NCBI GenBank assembly: GCA_964439625.1
Contig: CAYTPI010000007.1
Span: 1-64,000, forward strand
DNA length: 64,000 bases
Direction: 5' to 3'
Source of the DNA: CAYTPI01 sp964439625
GTDB taxonomy: Bacteria > Chloroflexota > Anaerolineae > Aggregatilineales > UBA3940
This document shows positions 25,557-34,653 of this stretch, piece by piece. Made by a program: the position numbers and the translations under genes. The notes beneath the pieces are model-generated. The model searched no databases. It had not been told where the DNA came from and was given only the letters and a program-made list of their open reading frames with translations. Position 1 is the stretch's first letter. Each line of letters starts with the position of its first letter.

Positions 25557-27311
25557 TTAACCTGAAACGACCTTTGTACTGAGGTTCTGCTCAATCAATG
25601 AAATCCATTGGGCGATGTCTGCTTCATGCAGTTCATCCACGTAATATAGAAGCTTATCATGCCCATTGGGTTGCAGATAATTACGCTTCAACAAACGATC
25701 AATAAACTGCGAGCGGATCTTGCGTACATGTGTCTCTGATGAGTTCTCAAACGCTTTGGTCAATGCTTTTTTGTGCCAATTGAGCGCATCCTCGATGACG
25801 CCTTCATCGATGCTCACCCAGGCATACTCAGCCATCCCGTTAATGTACTCAGGGTCGATGTCAATTGCCCTCTGATACGTCTCCTTAGCTCGGTTAAAGT
25901 CACCCTGTAAGCGGTAGACATTACCCAAGTTAGCAAACGCAAACTTCTTGATGGCACTGCCGGAGGGCGCAATCTCTGATGCTAACGTCAATTGGCCAAC
26001 GGAGTTGTCGAACCACTCTTTGGCTTCGACTTTAGCCTCTTTGAACGGCAGCGAAATTAACTCCTGTGCACCTTCCATCAGAATATAACCAAGGTTCAGG
26101 TGAACTGTTTCGAACGTGTTTGGGTACTGTGTGATGATTTCCTCGTAGTATTGTTTACCCGTTCGGATATCCGCCAGCTTTTCCGTACAATGCCATGCAA
26201 ATGCTTTCGCGTACAGCACAGAGGGGAGTTTGCCCATCAACCGTTCCGCTTCACTGGCTGCCTCGCGCGCATCCTCACTGAGTTCCTTGCCCATGCCATA
26301 TCGGTGTACATTTTGGCTCAGGCAGCGCGACTTCCCTATCAAGGCGGCACCCTTCACCCGTCGCGCACCCCGTTGAAGTGTATCTGTAATGGCCTTCAAT
26401 GTTGTCTGATCAACTGAGTCCGGGTCGCCACCCAGCAGGTGCATAGCAACATGTTCCCTGAGGCCATCAATATCTGTCAGTACACGGTCAGCTCTCTCAA
26501 TCGCTTCGTTAAACAGTTCCAACGCACGATTGTTTGTCGTCGCACCGCGCCCAGACTCATAAAATAGAACCCCACGATTGTAGTAAGCCAGCGAGTACAA
26601 ATTATCTTGATCAGCAGCAGTACCGAACATACCATCAACATCATCAAAAATTTCGCGATTATTGTTGATTACGTCGCGTGTGTCAGCCCAACGTCGGAGT
26701 GCCCGCGTGTGAAAATAGAATGAACCAAGGCTAACAGTACCCGTCTGCGTATCGCCAAGGTAATCTGGGTCCCAGAGCATATCGAAGATGATCCGGTAGG
26801 CAAGGCGTTGTGCAATCGCAAAAGCTGTCTTTTGTTGATCTTCATCCTCTGGCTCAACCCACTTGCTCCGCATTTTTCCGCCATACATCAATTTAGCGAC
26901 GCAAGAAACTTCACCATGATACTCATGGATAGTGCCTTCAATCGTGTAGCGTGGCCAGAGGCGGTCAATCAGGCCGATCATGCTCGCGAATGGCCCCGTG
27001 GCAACCTTATCTTCCACAAATTGAAGAAACACAATATTAAGTTTTTCGCGGTATGGGTTGACGTCAATGTTTGCTTCACCGCGCTCGAACAATCCCTTCG
27101 ACGCATGTGAGTCGATAATGCCATCAAGTTCTGTGATCAGATTCTGAACAAACTCAGCAGGCAAATTCGGTGGCATGTTTGTTTTTTTCGGCGCGAATTG
27201 GCGAATGTATAGGCGATCCTGCGGCAGCATCTGCCGGACAATCACATAGCCCCCGACCAACACCAGTATAAATACCAGCAGAACCAGTAAAATCGGAATG
27301 TAGATTGGCAT
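25557..27311 (-). CDS. Membrane-anchored TPR protein, 584 aa
   Basis: Residues 2-25 from the ATG at 27311 form a membrane helix (IPILLVLLVFILVLVGGYVIV). I chose this start because TTGGAG is nine bases before it. A large soluble part follows. The second half has clear TPR pairs (FANLGNVYRLQGDFNRAKETYQRAIDIDP, then EYAWVSIDEGVIEDALNWHKKAL). The first half has no known domain. It could gather proteins at the membrane. It lies 26 bases before gatB, but the functions are not clearly linked. Confidence 0.7.
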   Translation of the reverse strand: MPIYIPILLVLLVFILVLVGGYVIVRQMLPQDRLYIRQFAPKKTNMPPNLPAEFVQNLITELDGIIDSHASKGLFERGEANIDVNPYREKLNIVFLQFVEDKVATGPFASMIGLIDRLWPRYTIEGTIHEYHGEVSCVAKLMYGGKMRSKWVEPEDEDQQKTAFAIAQRLAYRIIFDMLWDPDYLGDTQTGTVSLGSFYFHTRALRRWADTRDVINNNREIFDDVDGMFGTAADQDNLYSLAYYNRGVLFYESGRGATTNNRALELFNEAIERADRVLTDIDGLREHVAMHLLGGDPDSVDQTTLKAITDTLQRGARRVKGAALIGKSRCLSQNVHRYGMGKELSEDAREAASEAERLMGKLPSVLYAKAFAWHCTEKLADIRTGKQYYEEIITQYPNTFETVHLNLGYILMEGAQELISLPFKEAKVEAKEWFDNSVGQLTLASEIAPSGSAIKKFAFANLGNVYRLQGDFNRAKETYQRAIDIDPEYINGMAEYAWVSIDEGVIEDALNWHKKALTKAFENSSETHVRKIRSQFIDRLLKRNYLQPNGHDKLLYYVDELHEADIAQWISLIEQNLSTKVVSG

Positions 27312-27347
27312 CGTGTGTAACTCCAATATCAAGTAGATGCGAACTAA

Positions 27348-27929
27348 TTACACCTCAACTGACTTCAATTCGTCAAGGTATTTGGCGTATAAAGTTGTGA
27401 GGAACGTCTGACCATCGGCAAGGTATGTCGTTTGATCATAAGCCAGACCAAAGTCTTCGCTGGTAGCATAGGCACCCGTGCGTGCATAGGCGACATCTCG
27501 CCAATAAGGCAGCAGTAGGTCAGTATCTCGAATGATGTAGCGCGAGTCTGGGTCGCCCATATAGGTAAAACCCTGCCCCAAATATTCGTCCGTCCCAAAG
27601 TTGTAGACATCTACAGACCTTCGAACGTAACAATATTCACGTTCATCGAGCGACTCGAGTTCTTCATCAGTTGCCGTAAAAGCCAACCCATTAAAATAGT
27701 CATCTTCTGCACGCGTTTTTTCAACATTTGCAGCGGCTAGCTCTATTCCATTATCACGAAGAACGTTATTGGTTGTGTAGTGATCGGGTTTGAGGTTAAA
27801 CAATCGACGGTAGCCCGGAACACGCACAGGCGTATAAACCTTCTCCCCTGCACTTTCCTGACTGATCGTATCTCCAACGGAGCTTTTCAACAGCAGAGTA
27901 CCATATCCAACGACCAGATGTAAGGCCAT
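27348..27929 (-). CDS. GGCT-like (gamma-glutamylcyclotransferase/AIG2-type) protein, 193 aa
   Basis: The first strand and turn GYGTLLLKSS resemble the YGSL loop that holds substrate in the gamma-glutamylcyclotransferase fold. The later segment ELESLDEREYCYVRRSV resembles the family acidic helix with its catalytic Glu. It may open gamma-glutamyl amides, but the substrate is not clear and the insert between the two motifs is long. AGAAAGGA precedes the ATG. It is probably the first gene of the run with the TPR protein and gatB. Confidence 0.65.
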   Translation of the reverse strand: MALHLVVGYGTLLLKSSVGDTISQESAGEKVYTPVRVPGYRRLFNLKPDHYTTNNVLRDNGIELAAANVEKTRAEDDYFNGLAFTATDEELESLDEREYCYVRRSVDVYNFGTDEYLGQGFTYMGDPDSRYIIRDTDLLLPYWRDVAYARTGAYATSEDFGLAYDQTTYLADGQTFLTTLYAKYLDELKSVEV

Positions 27930-28013
27930 TCAACATCCTTTCTGAACAAAGTGGTAATGAGTAGTGATTTTTAAGATGTGTCCAATGTTCGACAACACAT
28001 AGCAGTGCACACA

Positions 28014-28042
28014 TGTACACATTAGGGCATCTCTGATATACT
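28014..28042 (+). promoter_or_regulatory. Candidate promoter giving a leaderless transcript of the glycosidase-like gene
   Basis: TGTACA at 28014-28019 and TATACT at 28037-28042 are 17 bases apart, with TG at the extended position. The GTG start at 28050 lies eight bases after the -10 box. Confidence 0.5.
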
Positions 28043-28049
28043 CGCCGAT

Positions 28050-29744
28050 GTGAAAAACCAATCGATCCATACATTATTTTGGCCCTATGCTGTTAGCCTT
28101 GTAGCTATTCTAACATTTATAGGGCTTCTTTTCTTGCAACGTAATGCTCTATCTGAGTGGGCGTTCAGTATTACAGGTGAAGAAGAAATGAATGGGCAGA
28201 TGCGTGGTGTTGCCCAAGTCGCAATGAACGTCACCCGACCATACCCTACGACTGAGCCACACACGCCTGTCGTGCACGCGGGTGTGAACCCGTTTGGCAT
28301 CAACACTTTTCTGCATCAGGAAGTTGAAATCGAAAAACGCGAACAGATAGCAGAGCTGATCAGTGAGGCGGGCTTCGTTTGGATACGACAAGAATTTCCA
28401 TGGGAAGACATTGAAATAGCTGACCGTGGTGACTTCATCGACCGGCGCAACGATCCGAACGGCGTTGATGCGTGGGAAAAATACGACAACATCGTTGATA
28501 TTGCTGAAGCTAACGACTTACAGATCATCGCACGGCTGGACAACCCACCGTCTTGGAGCCGATCTCAACCAGACGATGTGATCGGGACGACAGCCCCTCC
28601 CGATGATTACACAGACTTTGCCAACTACGCAGCGACCGTTGCCGAGCGCTACAAAGGCCGTATCCGCTACTTCCAAGTTTGGAACGAGCCAAATATCTTT
28701 CCAGAGTGGGGTAACCAGAACGTTAGCCCGGAGCAGTACACTGAGCTACTTTGCGAGACTTATACTGCCATCAAAGAAGCCAACCCGGATGCCGTCGTAT
28801 TGACTGGTGCACTGGCACCTACATCGGAGTTGACTGGGCGAGACTTCAACGACTTTATCTTCCTCCAGCGCATGTATGATGCTGGCGCCGCTGATTGTTT
28901 CGATATTTTATCAGTGCAAGGCTATGGGTTGTTCTCCGGCCCAACTGACCGCCGCATGCGGCCTATCGTTGTGAACTATGGGCGCAATCAGTATCTCCGT
29001 GAAATTATGCTGCTCAATGATGATGGTGACAAAGCGATCTGGATCAGTGAGATGGCATGGAATGCCGCGCCCGCAGACGTTGAGCCCCGCTATGGTCGTG
29101 CTACCCTGGATCAACAAGCACGTTGGGCACCGCTAGCTTACCAGCGCGCACAAGAGGAGTGGCCATGGGTGGGCGCGGTCAATTATTGGTACTTCAAGCG
29201 TGCCGATGATGTTTGGCTGAGTGAACGTCGCCCCGAAGCCTACTTCCAGATGGCAGAGCCTGACTTCACACTGATGCCCGTCTACGATGAGATGAAAGCC
29301 TACACCGCCCAACCAGCAGTTGTCTATCCTGGTGCTCATTTTGCGCCACACTGGGCAGTTAACTACGGTGAGGGTTGGACGGTCACCGATACAACTGCAA
29401 CAGCTAGTCTCAGCGCTGATTCGGTGACTTTTACATTTGAAGGCCATCGTATTGCGTTTGAGTTCTTCTCTGCACAACCCGAAGAGGATTGCGCCGTCAA
29501 TATTCTAATAAATGGTCAACCCATCTCAGATGACCCGCAGCCCTGTTCAACAGTCATATGGCAGGGCACAGATGGTGAACACCGCGTCGAAATCCAACCG
29601 TTTGGTGCAGTTGGGATTAGCACTTACAATATTTACGATCAGAATATACCTGTGCTGCTGCTCAGCCTCGCTGCCTTGGCTGTGCTAGGAGGTGGCATAT
29701 TTATCTTCAACAGATTGCGGTCAACGGACTCAACTACCCATTGA
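28050..29744 (+). CDS. Membrane-anchored glycoside hydrolase-like protein, 564 aa
   Basis: An N-terminal membrane helix (about residues 9-30) precedes a TIM-barrel-like domain starting FGINTFLHQEVEI. The motif QVWNEPNIFPEWG carries the probable acid/base Glu and the WISEMAWN segment the probable nucleophile, the pattern of clan A glycosidases such as GH39-type. A beta-sandwich domain (about 430-525) follows. A second membrane helix at the C-terminus ends in a basic tail. It would act outside the cell, but the substrate is unknown. The start is GTG. Confidence 0.8.
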   Translation: MKNQSIHTLFWPYAVSLVAILTFIGLLFLQRNALSEWAFSITGEEEMNGQMRGVAQVAMNVTRPYPTTEPHTPVVHAGVNPFGINTFLHQEVEIEKREQIAELISEAGFVWIRQEFPWEDIEIADRGDFIDRRNDPNGVDAWEKYDNIVDIAEANDLQIIARLDNPPSWSRSQPDDVIGTTAPPDDYTDFANYAATVAERYKGRIRYFQVWNEPNIFPEWGNQNVSPEQYTELLCETYTAIKEANPDAVVLTGALAPTSELTGRDFNDFIFLQRMYDAGAADCFDILSVQGYGLFSGPTDRRMRPIVVNYGRNQYLREIMLLNDDGDKAIWISEMAWNAAPADVEPRYGRATLDQQARWAPLAYQRAQEEWPWVGAVNYWYFKRADDVWLSERRPEAYFQMAEPDFTLMPVYDEMKAYTAQPAVVYPGAHFAPHWAVNYGEGWTVTDTTATASLSADSVTFTFEGHRIAFEFFSAQPEEDCAVNILINGQPISDDPQPCSTVIWQGTDGEHRVEIQPFGAVGISTYNIYDQNIPVLLLSLAALAVLGGGIFIFNRLRSTDSTTH

Positions 29745-29831
29745 CATCTATGTTATAAATAGAATTGTTCGATACATAAATCAGCCAGCGGTCAAACAAC
29801 AAACCCCCGCTTGAAAGGACTAATTGACCCC

Positions 29832-31604
29832 ATGTCTCAAAATGGACACTCATACGATACCAAGGCGCGTAGTGCCGTTATTACAGAAGGCCGTGACCGC
29901 GCTGCGGCTCGTGCCATGCTGAAGTCAATCGGCTTCACTGATGAAGACCTCGCGAAGCCGATTGTCGGCATCGCCAACACATGGACAGAAACCATGCCCT
30001 GCAACTTTGGTCTGCGCGACCTTGCCCAGCACGTCAAAGAAGGCATCCGAGCGGCAGGCGGCACGCCGATGGAATTCAACACTATTTCCGTCAGTGATGG
30101 CGTGGTGATGGGCACACCAGGCATGAAAGCGTCATTGATTAGCCGAGAAGTGATTGCCGACTCGATTGAGTTAATGGGGCGCGGCTATCTATTTGATGCC
30201 ATGGTTTGCCTCGTTGGTTGCGATAAAACAATCCCTGCTGCAGCAATGGCCCTCATTCGCTTGAACATTCCCAGCCTTGTGTTGTATGGTGGCACCATTC
30301 TACCGGGCTATTACAAATGGCCTGAGGGCGTTCGTGAGCCTAAGCCCAACGAGGTCACCAAGCCAGATGGCAGCACAGCAGTGACAGTGCAGCACGTGTT
30401 TGAAGCAATTGGTATTCCACCCGAGAAAATGTCTGACGATGAGCTGCGTAAACTTGAGAACGTCGCCTGCCCCGGTGCGGGTGCTTGTGGTGGTCAATAT
30501 ACGGCAAACACCATGGCGACTGTGATGGAGTTCCTTGGCATCTCTGCAATGGGCACCGCCCACGTCCCTGCCGTTGATGCGCGTAAAGAGCAAGTTGGTT
30601 ACCGTGCTGGGCAAATCGTGATGGAGACGCTGAAGCGTGGCTTGCTCCCACGTGACGTATTGACCCGCGAAGCTTTTGAAAACGCCATTGCCAGTATTGC
30701 TACCACAGGTGGCTCAACCAACTCGGTGCTGCACATTTTGGCACTCGCAAAAGAAGCCGACGTCGATATTACTATTGATGATTTCAACCGTATCAATGAG
30801 CAAACCCCACTTTATGCTGACTTGATGCCCAGCGGTGCCTTTAGTGCTGTTGAGGTTGATCATGCGGGTGGTATCCCAGTTATCGCCAAGCGCCTGCTCG
30901 ATGGTGGCTACGTCAATGGTGACGCCGTCACCGTAACGGGGCGCACATTCGCCGCTGAGGCCATGGAAGCAGTCGAAACGCCTGGTCAGCGAGTGATTCT
31001 ACCCTTGGATAAACCCAAAGCGCCACAAGGCGGGCTCGTCATCCTGAAGGGCAACTTAGCCCCCGAAGGTTGCGTTGTTAAGGTCTCTGGTGTTGACTCC
31101 GAACTACTTCATTTTGAAGGAACAGCGAGAGTCTTTGAGGCTGAAGAGCAAGCGATGGATGCGACCCTGGGTAAGAATGGGCAAACAGAAATCAAAGCTG
31201 GTGATGTTGTCGTCATTCGCTATGAAGGGCCAAAGGGTGGCCCTGGCATGCGTGAAATGCTCGGCGTGACGGCTGCCATCGTGGGCAAAGGTTTGGGCAG
31301 GTCTGTTGCTATGATCACAGACGGACGCTTCAGCGGGGCGACCCGCGGCCTGATGATTGGGCATGTGGCCCCCGAAGCAATGAGCGGCGGCCTAATCGGT
31401 CTAGTTGAAGATGGTGATCCGATCATCATCGACATCAATGAACGCACCATTACACTTGATGTCGATGAGGCAGAGCTTGAGCGCCGCCGTGCGAATTGGG
31501 CGCCCAAGCAGCCCGAATTCACACATGGTGTAATGGCACGCTATGCGGCTTTGGTCTCCTCTGCCTCTGAGGGGGCTGTTCTCAACACACCTGATACGCT
31601 CTAA
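29832..31604 (+). CDS. ilvD: Dihydroxy-acid dehydratase, 590 aa
   Basis: IlvD catalyses the dehydration step in valine, isoleucine and leucine synthesis using a [2Fe-2S] cluster. Cluster cysteines are visible in TMPCNFGLRDL, CLVGCDKTIPAA and CPGAGACGGQYTANT. The catalytic C-terminal signature is DGRFSGATRGLMIGHVAPEA. The length is normal. The ATG at 29832 is preferred to the upstream TTG because AAAGGA lies in front. No other branched-chain genes are beside it. It ends before a structured region that separates it from rplA. Confidence 0.94.
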   Translation: MSQNGHSYDTKARSAVITEGRDRAAARAMLKSIGFTDEDLAKPIVGIANTWTETMPCNFGLRDLAQHVKEGIRAAGGTPMEFNTISVSDGVVMGTPGMKASLISREVIADSIELMGRGYLFDAMVCLVGCDKTIPAAAMALIRLNIPSLVLYGGTILPGYYKWPEGVREPKPNEVTKPDGSTAVTVQHVFEAIGIPPEKMSDDELRKLENVACPGAGACGGQYTANTMATVMEFLGISAMGTAHVPAVDARKEQVGYRAGQIVMETLKRGLLPRDVLTREAFENAIASIATTGGSTNSVLHILALAKEADVDITIDDFNRINEQTPLYADLMPSGAFSAVEVDHAGGIPVIAKRLLDGGYVNGDAVTVTGRTFAAEAMEAVETPGQRVILPLDKPKAPQGGLVILKGNLAPEGCVVKVSGVDSELLHFEGTARVFEAEEQAMDATLGKNGQTEIKAGDVVVIRYEGPKGGPGMREMLGVTAAIVGKGLGRSVAMITDGRFSGATRGLMIGHVAPEAMSGGLIGLVEDGDPIIIDINERTITLDVDEAELERRRANWAPKQPEFTHGVMARYAALVSSASEGAVLNTPDTL

Positions 31605-31611
31605 CACTTTT

Positions 31612-31667
31612 TGATCAGTTCCTAACCCTGTCTCGCATTTCAGAGTGCATTCGGCTGGAACTGATCA
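31612..31667. repeat. Inverted repeat, 11-base arms, after ilvD
   Basis: TGATCAGTTCC at 31612-31622 pairs with GGAACTGATCA at 31657-31667, with 34 bases between. It could be a terminator for ilvD. It also has an A-run on the minus strand. Confidence 0.55.
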
Positions 31668-31726
31668 GCACAACAAATACCATACATGGGCCTCAGTGCC
31701 CAAGAACTGCTACCATTGGTATGCTC

Positions 31727-31766
31727 CCGTGGGAAGCCACGCCTGACAGAGCACGGCTTCCCACGG
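31727..31766. repeat. Inverted repeat, perfect 12-base arms
   Basis: CCGTGGGAAGCC at 31727-31738 pairs with GGCTTCCCACGG at 31755-31766, with a 16-base loop. It is not followed by a T-run in either direction, so its role is unclear. Confidence 0.6.
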
Positions 31767-31801
31767 AACATCTAAATGCCTTGTTCTGGTCTGGAAACAA
31801 C

Positions 31802-31827
31802 AAAGGGCCACTATTTGATGGCCCTTT
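31802..31827 (-). terminator. Intrinsic terminator of rplA
   Basis: AAAGGGCCA (31802-31810) pairs with TGGCCCTTT (31819-31827). On the minus strand the stem is followed by GTTGTTT, about 40 bases after the rplA stop. Confidence 0.7.
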
Positions 31828-31867
31828 GGACACATTTAGGTCGATTACCAGGGAGTTAGAGCGTTGG

Positions 31868-32581
31868 TTAATCTTCGTCATCAGCGACGCGGTAGTCAAC
31901 CTTGACGCCTGGCCCCATTGTGGAACAGACAACCAGTCGCTTAACAAATACGCCCTTAACTGCCGGTGGACGTGAACGCAAGATTTCATCCATAACAGCG
32001 TTGAAGTTTTGCAATAGCGCGTCTTTGTCGAAGCTAGCCTTGCCGATTACAAGGTGCACGTTGCCGGTACGATCATTACGATACTCAACACTACCAGCAC
32101 GACGCTCTTCAATCACACGAGGCAGATCTTCTGCTGGAACTACTGTGCCAGACTTCGGGTTTGGCATCAAACCACGTGGCCCAAGGACGCGACCAAGACG
32201 ACCGACTGTTGACATCATTTCGGGCACGGCAATCGCGACATCAAAATCCAGTAGGTTACCCTTTTCGATGTCCCCAACGACTTCAGCCGTATCTGCGATA
32301 ATATCTGCACCAGCTTCACGCGCAATATTAGCCCCTTCACCCTCAGCAAAAACGAGTATGGTTACTTTTTTACCAAGGCCAGCAGGCATTTTAATCACAC
32401 CACGTAGCTGCTGTTCAGCCTGGCGCGGGTCAATGTTCAAACGCATATGAACTTCAACAGTCTCATCGAACTTAGCCGTGGCCATTTCTTTGACGAGCTC
32501 AATGGTTGCTGCTGGGGTGTACTGTGCTTCTGGGTCGTACTTCTCTGCTACAGCCGCGTAGCGTTTTCCATGTTTAGGCAT
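31868..32581 (-). CDS. rplA: 50S ribosomal protein L1, 237 aa
   Basis: L1 binds 23S rRNA at the L1 stalk and can repress its own operon. The start MPKHGKRYAAVAEKYD and the core LGPRGLMPNPKSGTV and VHLVIGKASF are family-typical. The length is normal. It follows rplK after 63 bases. The usual neighbours rplJ and rplL are not downstream. Instead a terminator and the convergent ilvD follow. Confidence 0.96.
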   Translation of the reverse strand: MPKHGKRYAAVAEKYDPEAQYTPAATIELVKEMATAKFDETVEVHMRLNIDPRQAEQQLRGVIKMPAGLGKKVTILVFAEGEGANIAREAGADIIADTAEVVGDIEKGNLLDFDVAIAVPEMMSTVGRLGRVLGPRGLMPNPKSGTVVPAEDLPRVIEERRAGSVEYRNDRTGNVHLVIGKASFDKDALLQNFNAVMDEILRSRPPAVKGVFVKRLVVCSTMGPGVKVDYRVADDED

Positions 32582-32644
32582 TGTTTTCTCCTTTGTGGTT
32601 CAACGGGTTGCTCCCCTCCCACAGCGTTCAAAATAATATTTAAG

Positions 32645-33070
32645 CTATTCAGTAATTGTGATGCCCATACTGCGGGCAGTGCCTTCAATCTGCTGCATCG
32701 CTTGCTCGATTGTGTAAGCATTTAAATCTGGCATTTTGATCTCAGCAATCTCTTTCACTTGTGCCTTAGTCAGTTTACCGACCTTGTCACGCTGTGGAAC
32801 CGCAGACCCCTTGTCAACACCAGCAATCTTACGGATCAAAGATGCTGTTGGGGGAGTCTTTAACACGAAAGTGAATGACTGATCCTGATAGACGGTAATC
32901 TCCGCTGGGACAATATCACCCATACGGTTGGATGTGCGCGCATTATATTCCTTGACGAATTGCATCAAGTTAACGCCATGCTGTGCAAGTGCTGGGCCGA
33001 TTGGCGGGGCCGGGCTAGCCTTCCCCCCTTGGATTTCCAGCTTGACAATTGCTTTAACTTTCTTTGCCAT
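32645..33070 (-). CDS. rplK: 50S ribosomal protein L11, 141 aa
   Basis: L11 forms the GTPase-associated centre with 23S rRNA. It begins AKKVKAIVKLEIQGGKASPAPPIGPALAQHGVN, the standard N-domain, and ends in the RNA-binding domain with GTARSMGI. The Pro-rich PAPPIGP stretch is the usual N-domain hinge. The length is normal. It sits between nusG and rplA on the minus strand. Confidence 0.96.
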   Translation of the reverse strand: MAKKVKAIVKLEIQGGKASPAPPIGPALAQHGVNLMQFVKEYNARTSNRMGDIVPAEITVYQDQSFTFVLKTPPTASLIRKIAGVDKGSAVPQRDKVGKLTKAQVKEIAEIKMPDLNAYTIEQAMQQIEGTARSMGITITE

Positions 33071-33168
33071 CTCTAACTTTCTCCTAATTGACCTGCATTA
33101 TGAGAGGCACAGCATGCTGTGCCCCATGGGTACTCAATCTGTTATGGTTACAATTGACGTGATGTGCT

Positions 33169-33837
33169 TCAGGTATTTTCAACCTGTAAAAAGTCCAACT
33201 CTACGGGCGTTTCCCGCCCGAAGAATGACACCATTACCCGGACTTTTGAGCGTTCCATATCAATTTCATCGACAATGCCGATGATATCATTAAATGGCCC
33301 ATCAATGATGCGCACTTTCTGACCAATCTTGAAGTTGACATTGACCCGCTTAACTGGGTCATCCATGCGCTGCTTAATTTGGTCGACTTCGGCCTGCGAT
33401 AGTGGAGTCGGTTTGTTACCCATGCCAACAAAACCAGTGACACCTGGTGTGTTGCGGACGACAAACCATGAGTCCTCATCCATACGCATCTGAACAAGGA
33501 TATACCCTGGAAATACACGACGCTCCACAACGCGTCGTTTACCATCACGGATTTCGACTTCTTCTTCTGTTGGTATCACAACATCAAAGATGTTGTCTTC
33601 CATCCCCATCGTTTCGATGCGCTGGCGGATAGCATGCTTGACCTTTTTCTCGTAGCCAGAGTAACAATGCACCACGAACCAATGACGGTCTTCTTCAGGA
33701 ACGTCAGCGCGCTCACTCGGTTCGCTTTCACCTTCTTGCTCAGGTATGTCTGCCGCTTGCTTCTTCGCTTTTGCCATTTCTTCTAGCTGCGCATCAACGG
33801 CAGCAAATACATTTTTGGGGTCGGTTGAGTCAACCAT
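33169..33837 (-). CDS. nusG: Transcription termination/antitermination protein NusG, 222 aa
   Basis: The NGN domain starts near residue 50 (RHWFVVHCYSGYEKKVKHAI) and runs through FPGYILVQM. The KOW domain is KIGQKVRIIDGPFNDIIGIV. NusG binds RNA polymerase and links it to Rho and ribosomes. An acidic extension of about 50 residues (EEMAKAKKQAADIPEQEGESE) precedes the NGN domain and is not part of the E. coli form. secE lies 25 bases upstream. rplK follows after a 98-base gap. Confidence 0.95.
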   Translation of the reverse strand: MVDSTDPKNVFAAVDAQLEEMAKAKKQAADIPEQEGESEPSERADVPEEDRHWFVVHCYSGYEKKVKHAIRQRIETMGMEDNIFDVVIPTEEEVEIRDGKRRVVERRVFPGYILVQMRMDEDSWFVVRNTPGVTGFVGMGNKPTPLSQAEVDQIKQRMDDPVKRVNVNFKIGQKVRIIDGPFNDIIGIVDEIDMERSKVRVMVSFFGRETPVELDFLQVENT

Positions 33838-33862
33838 GATGGTCTCCCTGATAACGAGCGAA

Positions 33863-34183
33863 CTACGAACCTAACGACAGCAGAGGGCGCAGCAAATTTT
33901 GCAGAGCAAAGTCAAAACCACCCAATGCAATAATTGAAACCGTCATCGTTGACAGGACAATCAGCGAGAGACGTACTGCCTCTTCTTGGGTCGGCCATTT
34001 GACTTTCCTTAACTCGTCAGCCGTATCCTGAAAATAACGAATGACTGGGTTACTGCTCTTTGCGCTTTTAGGCTGGTCTGCATCACTCTTGCGCTTTGCA
34101 CTTGACCGCGCTCTGCGCCGACTGCTTGAACGTCTTTTTTCTTCTTCTCGTGCCACTGCTGCCTCTTCAATGATTTCAGACAT
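33863..34183 (-). CDS. secE: Protein translocase subunit SecE, 106 aa
   Basis: SecE is the essential clamp of the SecYEG channel. The C-terminal part has the conserved RYFQDTADELRKVKWPTQEEAVRLS segment and one membrane helix (LIVLSTMTVSIIALGGFDFAL). An N-terminal basic, Ser/Arg/Lys-rich extension of about 45 residues precedes it. The order tRNA-Trp, secE, nusG on the minus strand is the common bacterial layout. Confidence 0.93.
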   Translation of the reverse strand: MSEIIEEAAVAREEEKRRSSSRRRARSSAKRKSDADQPKSAKSSNPVIRYFQDTADELRKVKWPTQEEAVRLSLIVLSTMTVSIIALGGFDFALQNLLRPLLSLGS

Positions 34184-34210
34184 AGGGTATTATTTGTATA
34201 AATTAGGATG

Positions 34211-34216
34211 ATTATA
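34211..34216 (-). promoter_or_regulatory. Candidate -10 box for secE-nusG
   Basis: The minus strand reads TATAAT here, 27 bases upstream of the secE ATG. No strong -35 is seen at the expected distance. Confidence 0.35.
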
Positions 34217-34248
34217 CTCTGCTTCAACAGGCCCATTCACACATAAGA

Positions 34249-34266
34249 CACTGTCATCCGACAGTG
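34249..34266 (-). terminator. Hairpin after tRNA-Trp
   Basis: CACTGTC (34249-34255) pairs with GACAGTG (34260-34266) around a four-base loop, with a T-rich stretch after it on the minus strand. It separates tRNA-Trp from secE. Confidence 0.55.
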
Positions 34267-34289
34267 CCTTAGTGAACAGCTATTCATTA

Positions 34290-34362
<73 letters not shown>

Positions 34363-34427
34363 AAAATAACATTGCCAAGTATAACACAAGGCCACTGGCC
34401 TGCCACAGTCAATAACTGTATGCCGGG

Positions 34428-34589
34428 TTACTTCTCTTCTTTATACAGCACGTGCCGTCGTACGAACGGATCGTACTTTTTCAGCTCGATGCGCTGCGGA
34501 TCATTGCGACGGCTTTTCTGTGTGTAATAGATGTGACCACTTTCAGTGCTTTTCATCTTTACCAAAACACGCTGACCTTTTTTCGCCAT
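34428..34589 (-). CDS. rpmG: 50S ribosomal protein L33, 53 aa
   Basis: The minus strand encodes MAKKGQRVLVKMKSTESGH and continues with YYTQKSRRNDPQRIELKKY to HVLYKEEK, a standard L33. It has no CxxC pair, so it is the zinc-free type. AAGGAAG lies upstream of the ATG. It sits between tuf and tRNA-Trp, a common position. Confidence 0.95.
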   Translation of the reverse strand: MAKKGQRVLVKMKSTESGHIYYTQKSRRNDPQRIELKKYDPFVRRHVLYKEEK

Positions 34590-34601
34590 GCTTTTACTTC
34601 C

Positions 34602-34640
34602 TTATAAAAAACGAGGGTCAACCACGCAGGCTGACCCTCG
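34602..34640 (-). terminator. Intrinsic terminator between tuf and rpmG
   Basis: CGAGGGTCA (34612-34620) pairs with TGACCCTCG (34632-34640). On the minus strand the stem is followed by six T bases. Read-through may still feed rpmG. Confidence 0.75.
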
Positions 34641-34653
34641 ACGTGTACTTAAA

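Noticed and set aside
31605..31867. An L10 leader RNA
   Set aside because: The 12-base hairpin and the nearby GAGACAG word suggest it, but I could not match the known L10 leader layout and there is no rplJ downstream.
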